Assembly: GCF_963678635.1 (NCBI RefSeq)
Contig: NC_087067.1
Location: forward strand, 9,223,716 to 9,287,715
Reading direction: 5' to 3'
Length of the DNA stretch: 64,000 bases
Source: Symsagittifera roscoffensis
Lineage: Eukaryota; Xenacoelomorpha; Acoela; Convolutidae
Shown here: piece after piece, positions 42,603 through 53,508 of the stretch
Layout: each line of letters starts with the position of its first letter
How positions within the stretch are numbered: position 1 is the stretch's first letter
The notes under the pieces: generated by a model
Told to the model about the DNA's origin: nothing
The model's database searches: none
What the model saw: the letters and a program-made list of their open reading frames with translations, nothing else
Made by a program: the position numbers and the translations under genes

Positions 42603-45600
42603 CGAAATGAGAAAGTCAAGTGTGAAGATTGTGGAATTACGTACAATCGCCAAAACGCAGCCCGACATCGATAGAGATGTGAAAAACAAAAGGAACATAG
42701 TTGTGACAAACTAAAGTGTCCAAACTGTCATTTTTATGCAAAGAGCAAAGGGGAGAAGGGTTATCATGTTGCGAAGAAGCATGCTCAACTAAGTTCAATG
42801 AAGTCGACAGTTTGTCCTTCTTGCGAACAAGATTGTGGATGAAGAAGGGGAAGATGGTGAAAAACTGAAGGAGGAACTTTGTGCTTGTCAACATTTTCTG
42901 GTGGATACGGAGACAATAAATGGGAGACATAAGGTAATCAACAAGAATATTGAAGATGTCTTCAACAAGCTCGATTCTGACGCTAAAATTAACATTGCTC
43001 TGGGTTTTGTTCTTCAAAACACTGATACTGGTGAATATCGATAATTCTACGCCCATGAAAACAATATTTTGTTTGAAAAATCTCATTTGCTTTTTACTAA
43101 AGCAGACTTTATAACAATCCAAGGAAAAGTAGAAAAATTTGATATTGTGGAGCAATGTATCCAAGAACGCCAGAACACAAAATGGAGATTCAAGTTGATT
43201 ACTAACGTCACATTTTTTGCTGCTTTGCTGAAAAACATACCATTGGGATGTCCGGACTCTGTCTTACCCGAACCTCTACTAAAAAACCATTCTGTTAACT
43301 GTCTTTTACTAACAAAGACAAGGAACCTTACAAAGATCATTTGTGTCTTTTCCGCGCATTGGCAATGTACATGAACGGACACAAAGATCTCAACTCTCAC
43401 ACTTCCAGATATTTACAGATTTTATATCAAAATCTCGAGACGATTCTAAAATTTTTCGTGGGGTTTCTGTAGAAGTTTTACCCGCTGTCAAACAAATTGT
43501 GCAATGAAACATCTTTATATACGATTTCGATATCCAAGAAGGAGAATATGTTGGAGAACTAGCTCGACGAAGTATCGGTAGATTTGATAAAAACAGTTAA
43601 ACTACTGAGATTTATCAATCATATCATTCATACAAATGATATAGATAGCTTCTTCAAGTGCTTTCGATGTCCTAGCTGTGACACCTTTTTCCACAAATCA
43701 GACCACTTCAATCAGCATCTCCAGAGATGCAAGGATCGAGTGGGACATATTTACCCAAAGAATGTGTATGAGCTTCGAGAATCTTTGTTTGAAAAGCTAG
43801 AAAGATTCAATCTTCCAGTTTCTGAAGATAACAAACTTTTCAATAACCTAGCAATTTTCGATTTTGAGTCGATTTGTGCTCCTACAGAGGAACTACAAGA
43901 AACACAAACTACAACCTGGATTGGAAAACATGTTCCAATTTTAGTCTCTATATCATCAAATCTGACTGATGAACCCATCTTTTTGCACAACAAGGATCCA
44001 CATAACTTGATGATTGATTTTGTAAGCAAACTCGAGCTGTTAGCTGAGAAAAAGTAAGCTGGAGATGAAAACAAAATTTCAAGATATTGAAGTAGCTATC
44101 AATGAAAGAAAGAAAAAGATTTTTTATCAGCTAAACAGGCGAAGTAAAAACTATTCGAGTAAACAATTCGAGTACGAAGACGATTGAATTGAAGATTCGG
44201 AAGAAACAGATATGACAACACAATTCAGAAAAATCAGCTCTTTGATTTGAAACAACATCTGGAGAGATATGTAAATAGTTTACCTGTATTTGTATTCAAC
44301 AGCGGTCGATATGATTTGAATTTGATCAAGTCCTACCTAATCCCTTATTTATTTCGCAATGAAGAAATGAAGAGCAAGAAACATCATTAGTCAAAAAAAC
44401 GAACGAGTTTTTAGCTTTCAAGTTTGGAGATGTACAATTTCTCGATATAATGAAGTTTCTGGGTGGAGCCACTACTCTGGATTTTTTTCTCAAAGCCTAT
44501 AAAGCTAGCGATTCTTTCCCTATGAGTGGTTTGATAACCCAGAGGAATTTGATTTTCCCTAATTGCCCCGCTAATGAAAGTTTTTCAGTAAGCTTAGAAA
44601 CAACAATCCTCTTGACGAAGACTTCATCGATTATGAGAAATTGTGAAAAAGTGGGCTTGACGAACAACAAGCACTGAAAAAATTTCAAATCAAGAGCCTC
44701 CATCTGGTTTGGATAATTAAAATTACTTGCAAGAGACTTGGCAGAAAACGGTATGGCAGTATTCAAAGACTTTTTGCAGCGGTACAACAACAAGGATGTA
44801 GTTCCAACCTGGAGGCAATGTAAAAAATGATTTAGTTTTATCATTACAAGAAAATTGATGTTAAAATTTGGACGTACTCTTCCAAATTTGGACGTACTCT
44901 TCCAAATTTGGACGTTAAAACTTGGACGTACTCTTCCTGGAAAACAGAAAAAAAATTGACTGTTTTTTTGTGGACGGTTATTGTGATCACTGTAAGACAG
45001 TGTTCGAAGCAATGGGAAGTTACTAAGACTTCTGTTCTTGTCAAGAAGCTCGTCCCGCCTTAACAGATTCGGATATTGAGCGAGGAAACAAGAAGAGAGA
45101 GAGATGGATGATATGAGACGGGAATACATAAAAGAGAAAGAATACAAAGTTGAAGAAATGTGGGAGTTTGAGTGGTGGGAAAGTTTCAAAACCAATGATG
45201 ACAAGATCAAAACTCACGTCAGAACTCACTTTCTCTATAAAAGACGTCTTTCTACAGGTTCCCTTTGGGGAAAATTAAAAGATGGGTATCTTTTTGGTTA
45301 TGTTCAGTGAAATTTAGTTGTACAAGATGAGCTAAAATCAAAATTTGCCACTTTTCCTCCAATTTTCAAAAATACTGAAGTTGGAAGAAGCGATATCGGA
45401 GACTGCATGAAAAACTATGCAATCGAGAACGAAATGTTGAAGTATCCTCAGAGAATGCTGATATCTGGTTTCAAGCTAGAAAATGAAACAGTTATAACTC
45501 CTCTGTTCAACTTTTATTTGGAGCTTGGCTTGCAGTGCACCAAAATTTACCGTTTTGTTCAGTATAATCCACGGAAATGTTTCAATAATTTCGTTCAATC

Positions 45601-46025
45601 AGTAGTTGATGCGAGAAGAGAAGGAGATAAAACCCTCTAACAGGAGTTGTAGCAGAAACAATGAAACTTTTGGGTAATTCCTCGTACGGATATCAGATCA
45701 TGGATAGATCGAGACATACAATCACAAAGTATCTGAACGATGAAAAAAGGCAATCAATGAACCACTGTTTAAAAGACTGAACACAGTTGAGACAGACTTA
45801 TTTGAGGTCGAATTGTTGAATTCCACCATTGAACACAGATAACCCATCATTGTTGGTTTTTTCATTCTGCAGTATGCAAAACTGAGAATGTTGGAGCTCT
45901 ACTAAAACTTCTTCGACAAAATCTGTGATGTAAATAAATTTGAAGAATTAGAAATGGACACAGACTCGCCTTATTTAGCTCTTGCTAAAGAAAATTTCTA
46001 CGACTGTATCCAACCAGATAAGAGA
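42603..46025 (+). pseudogene. Polinton protein-primed DNA polymerase B
   Basis: ~3.4 kb relic in many frames. Domains in order: a Cys/His-rich N-terminus (KVKCEDCGITYNRQNAARHR, KCPNCHFYAKSKGEKGYHV, 42606-42840); a long N-terminal region (GFVLQNTDTGEYR, FEKSHLLFTKADFITIQGKV); a second zinc finger CPSCDTFFHKSDHFNQHLQ near 43670; exonuclease motif I FDFESI near 43858 and motif II VFNSGRYDLNLIKSYL near 44288; then polymerase motif B KLLGNSSYG near 45665 and motif C MDTDSPYLAL near 45955. The stretch that should contain motif A (about 44830-44950) is missing, replaced by a 20 bp repeat. It would copy the element from a protein primer; it is dead here. Confidence 0.85.
44863..44938 (+). repeat. 20 bp tandem repeat inside PolB relic
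   Basis: Four copies of (AAAT)TTGGACGTACTCTTCC, two perfect at 20 bp spacing, one interrupted by TTAAAAC. The repeat lies where the polymerase motif A coding sequence should be. Confidence 0.8.
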
Positions 46026-46030
46026 GCTGC

Positions 46031-46492
46031 TTGGGAAAGCTGCATGTAGCAATGGTGCCACCCATCCTCATGGCAGGATTAAGATCAGCCAGCTATAAAA
46101 CCAAAAGGAGTGACCGCACTCTTACTGGAGCTACGGTAGAAATGGAAATACCCAGCCAATGTGGTGAGAGTACCCTCAGGAATTTTAAATCATCATGCAT
46201 GAATCACGGAAAAGGAGGCGTCATAGGACAGCTAACCCCAGTGGAAAACAACCGATTGACAGTATCGGACACAGTCCCGATAGACGAGCCCGCCGGTGGA
46301 TACATGGAAATGATGGAATACAAGAACTCGGATAGAGGACATCTAATCGCGCTAGAAAACAAAAGTGCCATGGAATGTTACCTGGGAGAAATGATCAAGA
46401 GCACGACGATGAAGCAGAAGGCATATGGAACGCTAGCTGCTTCCGAAATGCACACAGAAACGGTGGACCAATCAATGAGTTTGCAATTTTAA
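46031..46492 (+). CDS. unidentified 153-codon ORF, GC-richer patch
   Basis: PolB similarity stops near 46025, and base composition rises to about half G+C until ~46490. One frame stays open for 153 codons, including PSQCGESTLRNFKSSCMNHG, TVPIDEPAGGYMEMMEYKN and MECYLGEMIKSTTMKQKAYG. No family recognised. Composition resembles the gypsy segment more than the Polinton, so it may be a fragment of another retroelement. The start codon is not supported. Confidence 0.3.
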   Translation: MGKLHVAMVPPILMAGLRSASYKTKRSDRTLTGATVEMEIPSQCGESTLRNFKSSCMNHGKGGVIGQLTPVENNRLTVSDTVPIDEPAGGYMEMMEYKNSDRGHLIALENKSAMECYLGEMIKSTTMKQKAYGTLAASEMHTETVDQSMSLQF

Positions 46493-46772
46493 GTTCTCTT
46501 TTTTCTTTCAGAGCTACTGGAAAAGCTGCTGTAAAATTGGTTTTTTGAACAAAAACTGAAGTTAGCAATCTCAAAGCGTAACAATTTTTATCGCTCTTAT
46601 AGACATCAATATGATTAAATAGTCTCGCACCACTCCGTGAGGGGACGAAATAAACAATAAAAACAGTTGATCTGTCAATCAAGAAGGGTTGGATTAGTCG
46701 GAAACAACAACAGAGAGAATTGCTGAATCCCATCTCAACCTGAAAACTTATATGAACGGTCATTTTAAACAT
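46395..46772 (-). CDS. candidate - strand ORF, 125 codons
   Basis: Includes FLIDRSTVFIVYFVPSRSG, ARLFNHIDVYKSDKNCYAL and VFVQKTNFTAAFPVALKEKR. It looks protein-like but has no motif or splice evidence, and it overlaps the + strand frame above, so at most one of the two is real. Confidence 0.2.
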   Translation of the reverse strand: MFKMTVHISFQVEMGFSNSLCCCFRLIQPFLIDRSTVFIVYFVPSRSGARLFNHIDVYKSDKNCYALRLLTSVFVQKTNFTAAFPVALKEKRELKIANSLIGPPFLCAFRKQLAFHMPSASSSCS

Positions 46773-47648
46773 TTTACAACTTTTGTTTTTGGCTTTTTCT
46801 ACTGTTTTTTTTTGTTTTACGTAAGTGCTGTACTTGTTTTTTTTTCTTGTTAATGCACATACTTCGATAAGTTATACGCTTTCTCTCAATTGTTTTCTGG
46901 TTCTTGAGCCATTGGAGAAAGGACCTTGAGACTTCTCACCAAGCTTCACACTTGAAATTTCTACGGCGGTAATGTCGTTATGTTTCCAGTTTTTGACATC
47001 GGTTTGAGTCATATCGGTCCCTAACCTGTAGCAGGACCTTCCTTCTCTCTTTTTGACTGTGAAGTAAGCACTCGTAGCTTAACAAGTGTTCCGTTTCGGA
47101 GACTGCTATTTTTCTGCATTTTTTGCCTGCTTTCTATGGTCAATTGGGTTATTAAGTCTCCATTTCGCTTTTTCCTTCTAGATATTGAAACGATTGTCTA
47201 TTGCCTTATGCGGGCTCACCCAGGAGCGCCATAAAAACAGCTCTGTAATATTCGTTCAAAAATTACAAAGCAACGGTCAGTTGAAAAAGTTCCTGTTGAC
47301 GACTGGTTGACGTTAGATACCCTAAATTTAAGTTTTTCACCACTTTGACCTAGCCAGTTAGTTTATGGTCGGTTCAAGGGTCAAAAAATTTGATACGACG
47401 TATAGAAGATGAGCCGAGCAAATAATTTAGAGCTTTCAACAATATGCTAAAAAATAAACTTAGAGCTGGGCCTCTGCTCCCTAAGCAACGTGGTGCTAAA
47501 AAGTGCAAAAATGGGGTGGTGCTGAAATGGGCTAAATTCCGACATAAAAAATATTTTTAGTGACTGTTAGATGCTAAACCTATCAGAGACGGACTGACCA
47601 TTTCCTTGTCCTCAACTACTCATGCTCTGAAAAAAATTGTTACGAAAA
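46773..47648. other. no gene seen
   Basis: AT-rich sequence with scattered short frames and no repeat, RNA gene or splice pattern that I could support. Confidence 0.4.
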
Positions 47649-47857
47649 ATTTAAATTCATATCTTCAGGGTTTTCTAATGCATAAAGGATTTCATTAATA
47701 TAATGAAAAAATATTTTTTTTTGCACCGTGCCTCCGTTTGCGAACAATTTTCTGCAGCTCAGCGTCATTATCCCCCCAAAATTAATGTCCTGGTAGATTT
47801 GGGCCAATTTTGAAATCGCCTCTAAACCTGCATCAACCAATTCAAGAGATTTTACTC
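47649..47857 (-). CDS. candidate host exon
   Basis: On the - strand CTATCACTATAG|GAGTAAAATC is an acceptor-like border, followed by an open frame including LVDAGLEAISKLAQIYQDIN, FGGIMTLSCRKLFANGGTV and FFHYINEILYALENPEDMNL, ending at a stop near 47640. The sequence is amphipathic and protein-like. No family recognised, and it could be an isolated frame. Confidence 0.28.
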
Positions 47858-48409
47858 CTATAGTGATAGTTCACGCTCTGAGGTTTCTTTTCAAAGGTCG
47901 TTCTGTCTCTGATTTTGGACTGTTTCATGTCTCCTTGCCAACTATTGTCAGTTCGCATATCAAAAAATTAAGTTTCTGGATTAAACTGAGCCTTCCAGTT
48001 TATCAAATTGGGTCTCTAAGATAATTGGTGACAATTTCTCCGGATGGTTTGGCTGTGTTTTCTTGTTTTCTGGGGGAATTTTGCAAAAAGAATTCAAAGG
48101 CTTAAAGTGATGCTTATGTGCACGGTTTAATTCATCTAAAATGATCAAATAACCCAAATCCTAAAAGAATAAAAAACAAAATCCATTTCCGATGACAAAT
48201 AAAAGTACAGCCGAACGAACAGTTTTGGAACGACTTCCATTTCCAATTTAACTGAATTATACAGACAACGAAACATCATTAAAGAAATTTAATTGAATCT
48301 CTACAATCAACAATCTAACCAACACTCAAATTTGAGCATCATTACGTCAGAGATTTGTAAAACTTATTGAATTTTTTAATTCCATGATCTCACTTAATTT
48401 TTGCTTTGT

Positions 48410-48631
48410 TTAACTTTTCGAATTAACAATATTTTTGATTGATTTAATAGTTTTTTTTATTCTTGTTTCTGTGGCAAAACTATTTCTGGACTTAAATCTA
48501 AGTGTCAGCTCCCTACTTCTCAATTTATCCCACTTGTTAATTAACGGCCTCATTGGTTTCCAAACGTGGTGCGCTTCCCATGTTCGGAGTTTCATTGGGT
48601 TGCTCGATTGGTCTATTGTTTCCACACTTAA
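48410..48631 (-). CDS. candidate host exon
   Basis: Acceptor-like CGCTTTCACTGCACAG precedes LSVETIDQSSNPMKLRTWEA, HHVWKPMRPLINKWDKLRSR and LRFKSRNSFATETRIKKTIK. Phase 0 at the border agrees with a donor-like GATTAC|GTGGAA closing the next upstream frame (48707-48904). Very basic. Not recognised. Confidence 0.3.
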   Translation of the reverse strand, partial: LSVETIDQSSNPMKLRTWEAHHVWKPMRPLINKWDKLRSRELTLRFKSRNSFATETRIKKTIKSIKNIVNSKS

Positions 48632-48706
48632 CTGTGCAGTGAAAGCGTCCTGTTCAAACTACCGTAAAATTTTTATGAGCGAAATCGTCAGAAAAAAAAC
48701 CTTAAA

Positions 48707-48922
48707 TTATTCCACGTAATCGTTCTGTAGGCTGCCCATGTTTTTTCTTGAATGTGAAGCTTTTGAAAAATTATTAATCAAAATTATTTTATATTCTTCT
48801 TTTTTGTTCCCAAATGATACAGCACACGCAAAAAAAAAGTTTTTTGAAACAAATAAATGATGTTGCCAATGGAAAACTTCGTACGCCTTTTTCACTTGTT
48901 TCATTCGGATAAACTAAATTAA
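48707..48922 (-). CDS. candidate host exon
   Basis: Opened by an acceptor-like TTTAATTTAG near 48920. It reads MKQVKKAYEVFHWQHHLFVS, CAVSFGNKKEEYKIILINNF and SHSRKNMGSLQNDY. The phase is compatible with the exon-like frame downstream. Unrecognised; splice signals are weak. Confidence 0.28.
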
Positions 48923-49146
48923 ATTAGGCCGGTATTAAGTTCTGTTAATTTGTTCAAAAGTGGCAAGACATTTTCTAACCTAGGAAAAACTGTTTGGGTA
49001 ATAGTTTTTTTTAACATTTCTAGGTTGAGTTTGAAAATGGATGATATAAAAGAAGATGGATCTTCATTTGAAAGTGGATTATATAGAAGCTCGAGATTTT
49101 TGAAAGTTAATTTTTCTTCAATGTAATCGTTTTCAAAAAGAAGCAA
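48919..49146 (-). CDS. candidate host coding frame
   Basis: 75 codons to a stop: FENDYIEEKLTFKNLELLYN, SFISSIFKLNLEMLKKTITQ and PRLENVLPLLNKLTELNTGL. Leucine-rich amphipathic character suggests a helical protein. No motif and no firm splice borders. Confidence 0.25.
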   Translation of the reverse strand: MLLFENDYIEEKLTFKNLELLYNPLSNEDPSSFISSIFKLNLEMLKKTITQTVFPRLENVLPLLNKLTELNTGLI

Positions 49147-49369
49147 TTGTTTTGCTTTATTTTGAGCGTTTTATTATTTTTTTACAGAAATGTATGCAAT
49201 TCTGCCAGAAATTACTTTCAAACCTCCTGGATTCGGGGAAAAACCCAGTAATACCTTAGAGTCAAAACGAGTAAAATAAGTGTACAACAACCTAAAATAA
49301 TTTTTTTTTCTAAATTTCGAATGCCAATTTAACATTTTGCAAAAACGTTATTTAAACATAAAAAGAAAG

Positions 49370-50131
49370 AAGTAGGAAATGGCCACATATCACGCAAATC
49401 GACAATAGAGATCGGTCAACAAAGAAGACAGATTGCAATAAGTGAACCAAGACACTTACAGCGATACGAGTGTTAGCCTACCAATCAAGTAGAGGGACAA
49501 TTCTGCGGCAAGCTAGGAAAGGAGTTGTCTTGTTGTCTCCGACCGAAGAGTTAGTTTGCATTTTAAAAAAGGTTGTTACTGTAAAAAGAGAACTCGTCAT
49601 TTTCCAAGTTGCTGCAAAACTGATTACCAAAAATCTGTTGCCAAAGTTTGTGTGTGCAAAATTTTCTGTACTTCCGAATAAAATCAAATTTCAGCTTTTT
49701 TCAATAAACATTAAAAGCTCTAGCTTATTATACTTTGCGCTTTCTTCTGTTTTTCGTCCTCTAATTTTTTCGTACTAGATAAATATAGCCAAGACTTTTC
49801 TTCTTTTCCACCTCGAAGGGCCTGATCTTCGGTCACTTCCGCCGGTTTGGGTGTCGGGTAAGTCAGTGGCTCTCTCACAGGACTTTCATAACATGCTGAA
49901 TATCAACCGAGCCTTTCGCTATGATCGTTAACTGGAATATCTCCAATCAATTGTCTCATTCTTGATGGTTATCATTCGCCGAGTTTTTCAAAAACGTTTT
50001 AAGCCACATAGATTCGACTCGTTTGACCGCGCTACGTTAAAAAAGAGCAGCATTGACATGATGTATTGGTAGTTTTTAAAGTATGACTACGTTGAAGGCA
50101 GTAAACGGTTAGAAGGGCTACACTAGTAGGC
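49370..50131. other. two GC-richer unclassified patches
   Basis: 49380-49560 and 49795-50110 are richer in G+C than their surroundings and lie beside the tandem element pair. A 102-codon + strand frame (49470-49778, with RQARKGVVLLSPTEELVCIL) and overlapping - strand frames occur, none recognisable. They may be old retroelement fragments. Confidence 0.3.
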
Positions 50132-50197
50132 GCAATTAAGACTAGTTTGAAGCGGTTTGTGAAAAAAAAAGATTGAAATAAATCATTCAGATAACTA

Positions 50198-51338
50198 CCC
50201 GCACCGAGCGCCCATAGATTCTAATCGATTATAATGGATTCCCGAGACAAAAAATAATCGATTATAATCCATTACGGATGTAAAATTTAGACCACGAAAT
50301 CGATTATATAGCCATTATAATCGATTATTTTTGAACAAAGTTAATCCATTATAATCCATTATAATCGATTATAATCCATTATTTTTGTCACTGAAATCGA
50401 TTATTTTTGCCAAGATAATCCATTATAATCAATTATATTGAAATGAAAATCCATTATAACCCATTATAAATGATTATAATCCATTTCATTTTTAGAACTA
50501 AATTCGATTATTTTTGCAAAATTTAGCAAATTTTGCGGGAAGTTTGCAGAATTTATGCCCTGTCTTTTACTGAATGCCATGTCGCAACTTCGTCCCCTCG
50601 CCCCCTCAAGCTTTTTACCCCCCCCCCCCCCTACCCAACTAAAGTAAAGGGGCAGGGTAAACTGTGGGAAGGGGTGTAAACTGGGGGTATAAACTGGGGG
50701 GATGGGGAAGAAAATCGGGGGGGGGGGCGGAGTAAATAAACCGGGGAGGGGGGTTAAACTGGTCATCCCCTCGCCCCCTCAAGCTTCCTAAACACCCCCC
50801 CCCCCAGCTAAAGGGGCAGGGTAAACTGGAGGGGGGGGGGTTAAACGGTGGGAGGGGGTACACTGGGGGAGGGGGATAGTAAACTGGTGAGTGGTAGTAT
50901 ACTGGGTACTGGGGGCTTAACTGGCTGGGGGGGGGGGTGGTAAAATGAAGTGTTAAACTGCGATGAGTTAGAAAAAGAAGAGACAAAAAATTTATAAATT
51001 TTTTTCTTAAACCACCCATGTTCATCATACTGTCATTCATTGAGAGAATTGAGTATCCACATCTTGGACATAGTCAATAAGAGCATGCTAGCATGGCAAC
51101 ACCACTACACTAAACAGGAAATGAGATAATTTTGAACAAAATTGTAAATTTCCTGAATAACCCCGCGAAAAAATCCATTATAGTCGATTATAATCGATTA
51201 TAATGGGTTTTATTGGGGTAAAAATATTAGGATTATAATCCATTATCAATGGAATATAATCGAATATTTTGTCATTTTATAGATGCTGACCATTTATGAC
51301 AATGTAATCGATTATCATCCATGGGCGCTCGGTGCGGG
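50198..51338. mobile_element. TA-flanked foldback MITE, copy A
   Basis: Terminal inverted repeats CCCGCACCGAGCGCCCAT and ATGGGCGCTCGGTGCGGG are perfect over 18 bp and flanked by TA on both sides. Inside each end lie arrays of AATCGATTATAAT and AATCCATTATAAT. The centre (50598-50950) is a block of C-runs followed by GGGGTAAACTGG-like G-rich repeats. No transposase frame. TA duplication and size fit a non-autonomous Tc1/mariner-like or similar element. Confidence 0.75.
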
Positions 51339-51564
51339 TAACATCAATGAACAAAATTTCCAGACCCAAAAAGCGTTGCGCTTTTGGTTGATATAAAATT
51401 TAAAACATGAGTTAATTCCAACAACATGAATAGTTTTAAGGTAATAATAGCACTATTTGACAATTGTTTTATTAACAGTTTGTTTCTATCAGTTTAATTG
51501 CAATTAAGACTAGTTTGAAGCGGTTAGTGAAAAAAAAGATTGAAATAAATCATTCAAATAACTA

Positions 51565-52669
51565 CCCGCACCGAGCGCCCATGGATTCTAATCGATTATA
51601 ATGGATTCCCGAGACAAAAATAATCGATTGTAATCCATTACGGATGTAAAATTCAGACCACGAAATCGATTATATAGCCATTATAATCGATTATTTTTGA
51701 TCAAATATAATCCATTATAATCCATTATAATCGATTTTAATCCATTATTTTTGTCACTGAAATCGATTATTTTTGCCAATATAATCGATTATTTTGAAAT
51801 GAAAATCAATTATAACCCATTATAATTGATTAGAATCCATTTCATTTTTAGAACTAAATTCGATTATTTTTGCAAAATTTTGCAAATTTTAGGAGAAGTT
51901 TGCAGAATTTATGCCCTGTCTTTTACTGAATGCCATGTCTCAACTTCGTCCCCTCGCCCCCTCAAGCTTTTTACCCCCCCCCCCTCCCCAACTAAAGTAA
52001 CGGGGCAGGGTAAACTGTGGGGAGGGGTGTAAACTGGGGGTATAAACTGGGGGGATGGGTAAGTAAACCGGGGGGGGGGGGTAAATAAACCGAACGGGGT
52101 GGGGGTAAATAAACCGGGGGAGGGGGGTTATACTGGTCATCCCCTCGCCCTCTCCAGCTTTCTAAACACCCCTTTCCAGCTAAAGGGGCAGGGTAAACTG
52201 GAGGGGGGATAGTAAACTGGTGGGTGGTAGCATACTGGGTACTGGGGGCTTAACTGGCGGGGGGGGGGTAAAATGAAGTGTTAAACTGCGATGAATTAGA
52301 AAAAGTAGAGACAAAAAATATATAAATTTTTTTCTTAAATCACCCATGTTCATCATATTGTCATTCATTGAGAGAATTGAGTATCCACACCTTGGACATA
52401 GTCAATACGAGCATGCTAGCATGGCAACACCACTACATTAAACAGGAAATGAGATAATTTTAAACAAAATTGTAAATTTCCTGAATAACACCTCGAAAAA
52501 AATCCATTATAATCGATTATAATCGATTATAATGGATTTTATTGGGATAAAAAATATTAGGATTATAATCCATTTTTAATGGATTATAATCGATTATTTT
52601 GTCATTTTATAGATGCTGACCATATTATGACAATGTAATCGATTATGAACCATGGGCGCTCGGTGCGGG
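51565..52669. mobile_element. TA-flanked foldback MITE, copy B
   Basis: Same termini and TA flanks as copy A (TA at 51563 and 52670). The central G-rich block differs in repeat number, with an extra GGTAAATAAACCG repeat near 52080-52125 and a shorter final part. Ends carry the same ATCGATTATAAT subterminal arrays. Confidence 0.75.
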
Positions 52670-52830
52670 TAACATCAATGAACAAAATTTCCAGACCCAA
52701 AAGGCGTTGCGCTTTTGGTTGATATAAAATTTAAAACATGAGTTAATTCCAACAACATGAATATTTTTAAGGTAATAATAGCACTATTTGACACATGTTT
52801 TATTAACAGTTTGTTTCTATCAGTTTTCAG

Positions 52831-52982
52831 ATATAGAAAGTTTGCTCAGTAGTTTTGAGAAACATTTGACAGTATTTAGTCTGAAGTTTTGCATCTGCAT
52901 TGCTTTATGGACAAGGATGAATGTTACGGAAACGGTTCGGAGAACGCTAGAACGCTTGGAAGGTTTTCAAGTGCAGAATTAA
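52831..52982 (+). CDS. candidate terminal host exon
   Basis: TTTCTATCAGTTTTCAG is a good acceptor. The frame that follows reads IESLLSSFEKHLTVFSLKFC, IALWTRMNVTETVRRTLERL and EGFQVQN before TAA. It starts 4 bp after the end of the tandem duplication. Protein-like but unrecognised. Confidence 0.3.
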
Positions 52983-53159
52983 TACTGCAGTTTACGCGGC
53001 TCTCTTAAGAAAATTTCTGAATTTTGAATTAACAGCTTCAATTTCTGTTCTTGTTTTTAAAAACGCTAGTTAAACGCAATTCAAAACTGTACGACTAGCA
53101 TGTTTTTTTTTAATAATTTGACATCTCTAATTGTATTGAAATTGTGCTCAGTTCATTTT

Positions 53160-53201
53160 GATTTGGGGGGGGGTTTTTTTTGGGGGGGGGGGGGGGGAGG
53201 A
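53160..53201. repeat. G-rich homopolymer cluster
   Basis: Runs of 9 G, T-run, then 17 G and AGG, ATTTGGGGGGGGGTTTTTTT type. No gene. Potential quadruplex or a collapsed assembly artefact. Confidence 0.6.
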
Positions 53202-53302
53202 TGTTAACTTGATCCGAAAAAAGAATTTATAAAAAGCAGCTTGACAGGTTTTTTTTTAAAAAACGAATCATTCAATGATTTTGAAATGCAGACTGAAATT
53301 AC

Positions 53303-53508
53303 CTTGCAATGGTTTTTTTTAATTTTCTTGCTTCCAGGTGTCGCTTTTTCTGATTTGCACGGTATTTCATCAAGCGGCAAATTGTTGCCGTTTTGCTTTC
53401 TAATAACAAAGTAAAAGATGTTTGACTATACTCATTATTCCCGAAATTCGCAATATACTGCATAGTTAAGGCAAAGTTTGAGGCTCTGAGCATGTCTTCA
53501 AGCATAAA
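53303..53508 (-). CDS. candidate internal host exon
   Basis: On the - strand ATAAACAG| (or TTTTTCTGAG| 10 bp earlier) precedes MLEDMLRASNFALTMQYIAN, FGNNEYSQTSFTLLLESKTA and RLMKYRANQKKRHLEARKLK, closed by CATTGCAAG|GTAATTTC, a good donor. Very basic C-terminal half. One of the better supported host exons in the right part of the window. Function unknown. Confidence 0.38.

Larger units (their letters stand above)
50132..52826. repeat. tandem duplication, 1368 bp period
   Basis: Unit A 50132-51499 and unit B 51500-52826 both start GCAATTAAGACTAGTTTGAAG and end TTTGTTTCTATCAGTTT. Each contains one complete TA-flanked foldback element plus identical flank (including CCAGACCCAAAAAGCGTTG), so host flank and element were duplicated together after insertion. 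Confidence 0.9.

Noticed and set aside
50464-51040. Pro-rich 100-133 codon frames on the - strand
   Set aside because: Translations of C/G homopolymers within the foldback element; lengths differ in copy B.
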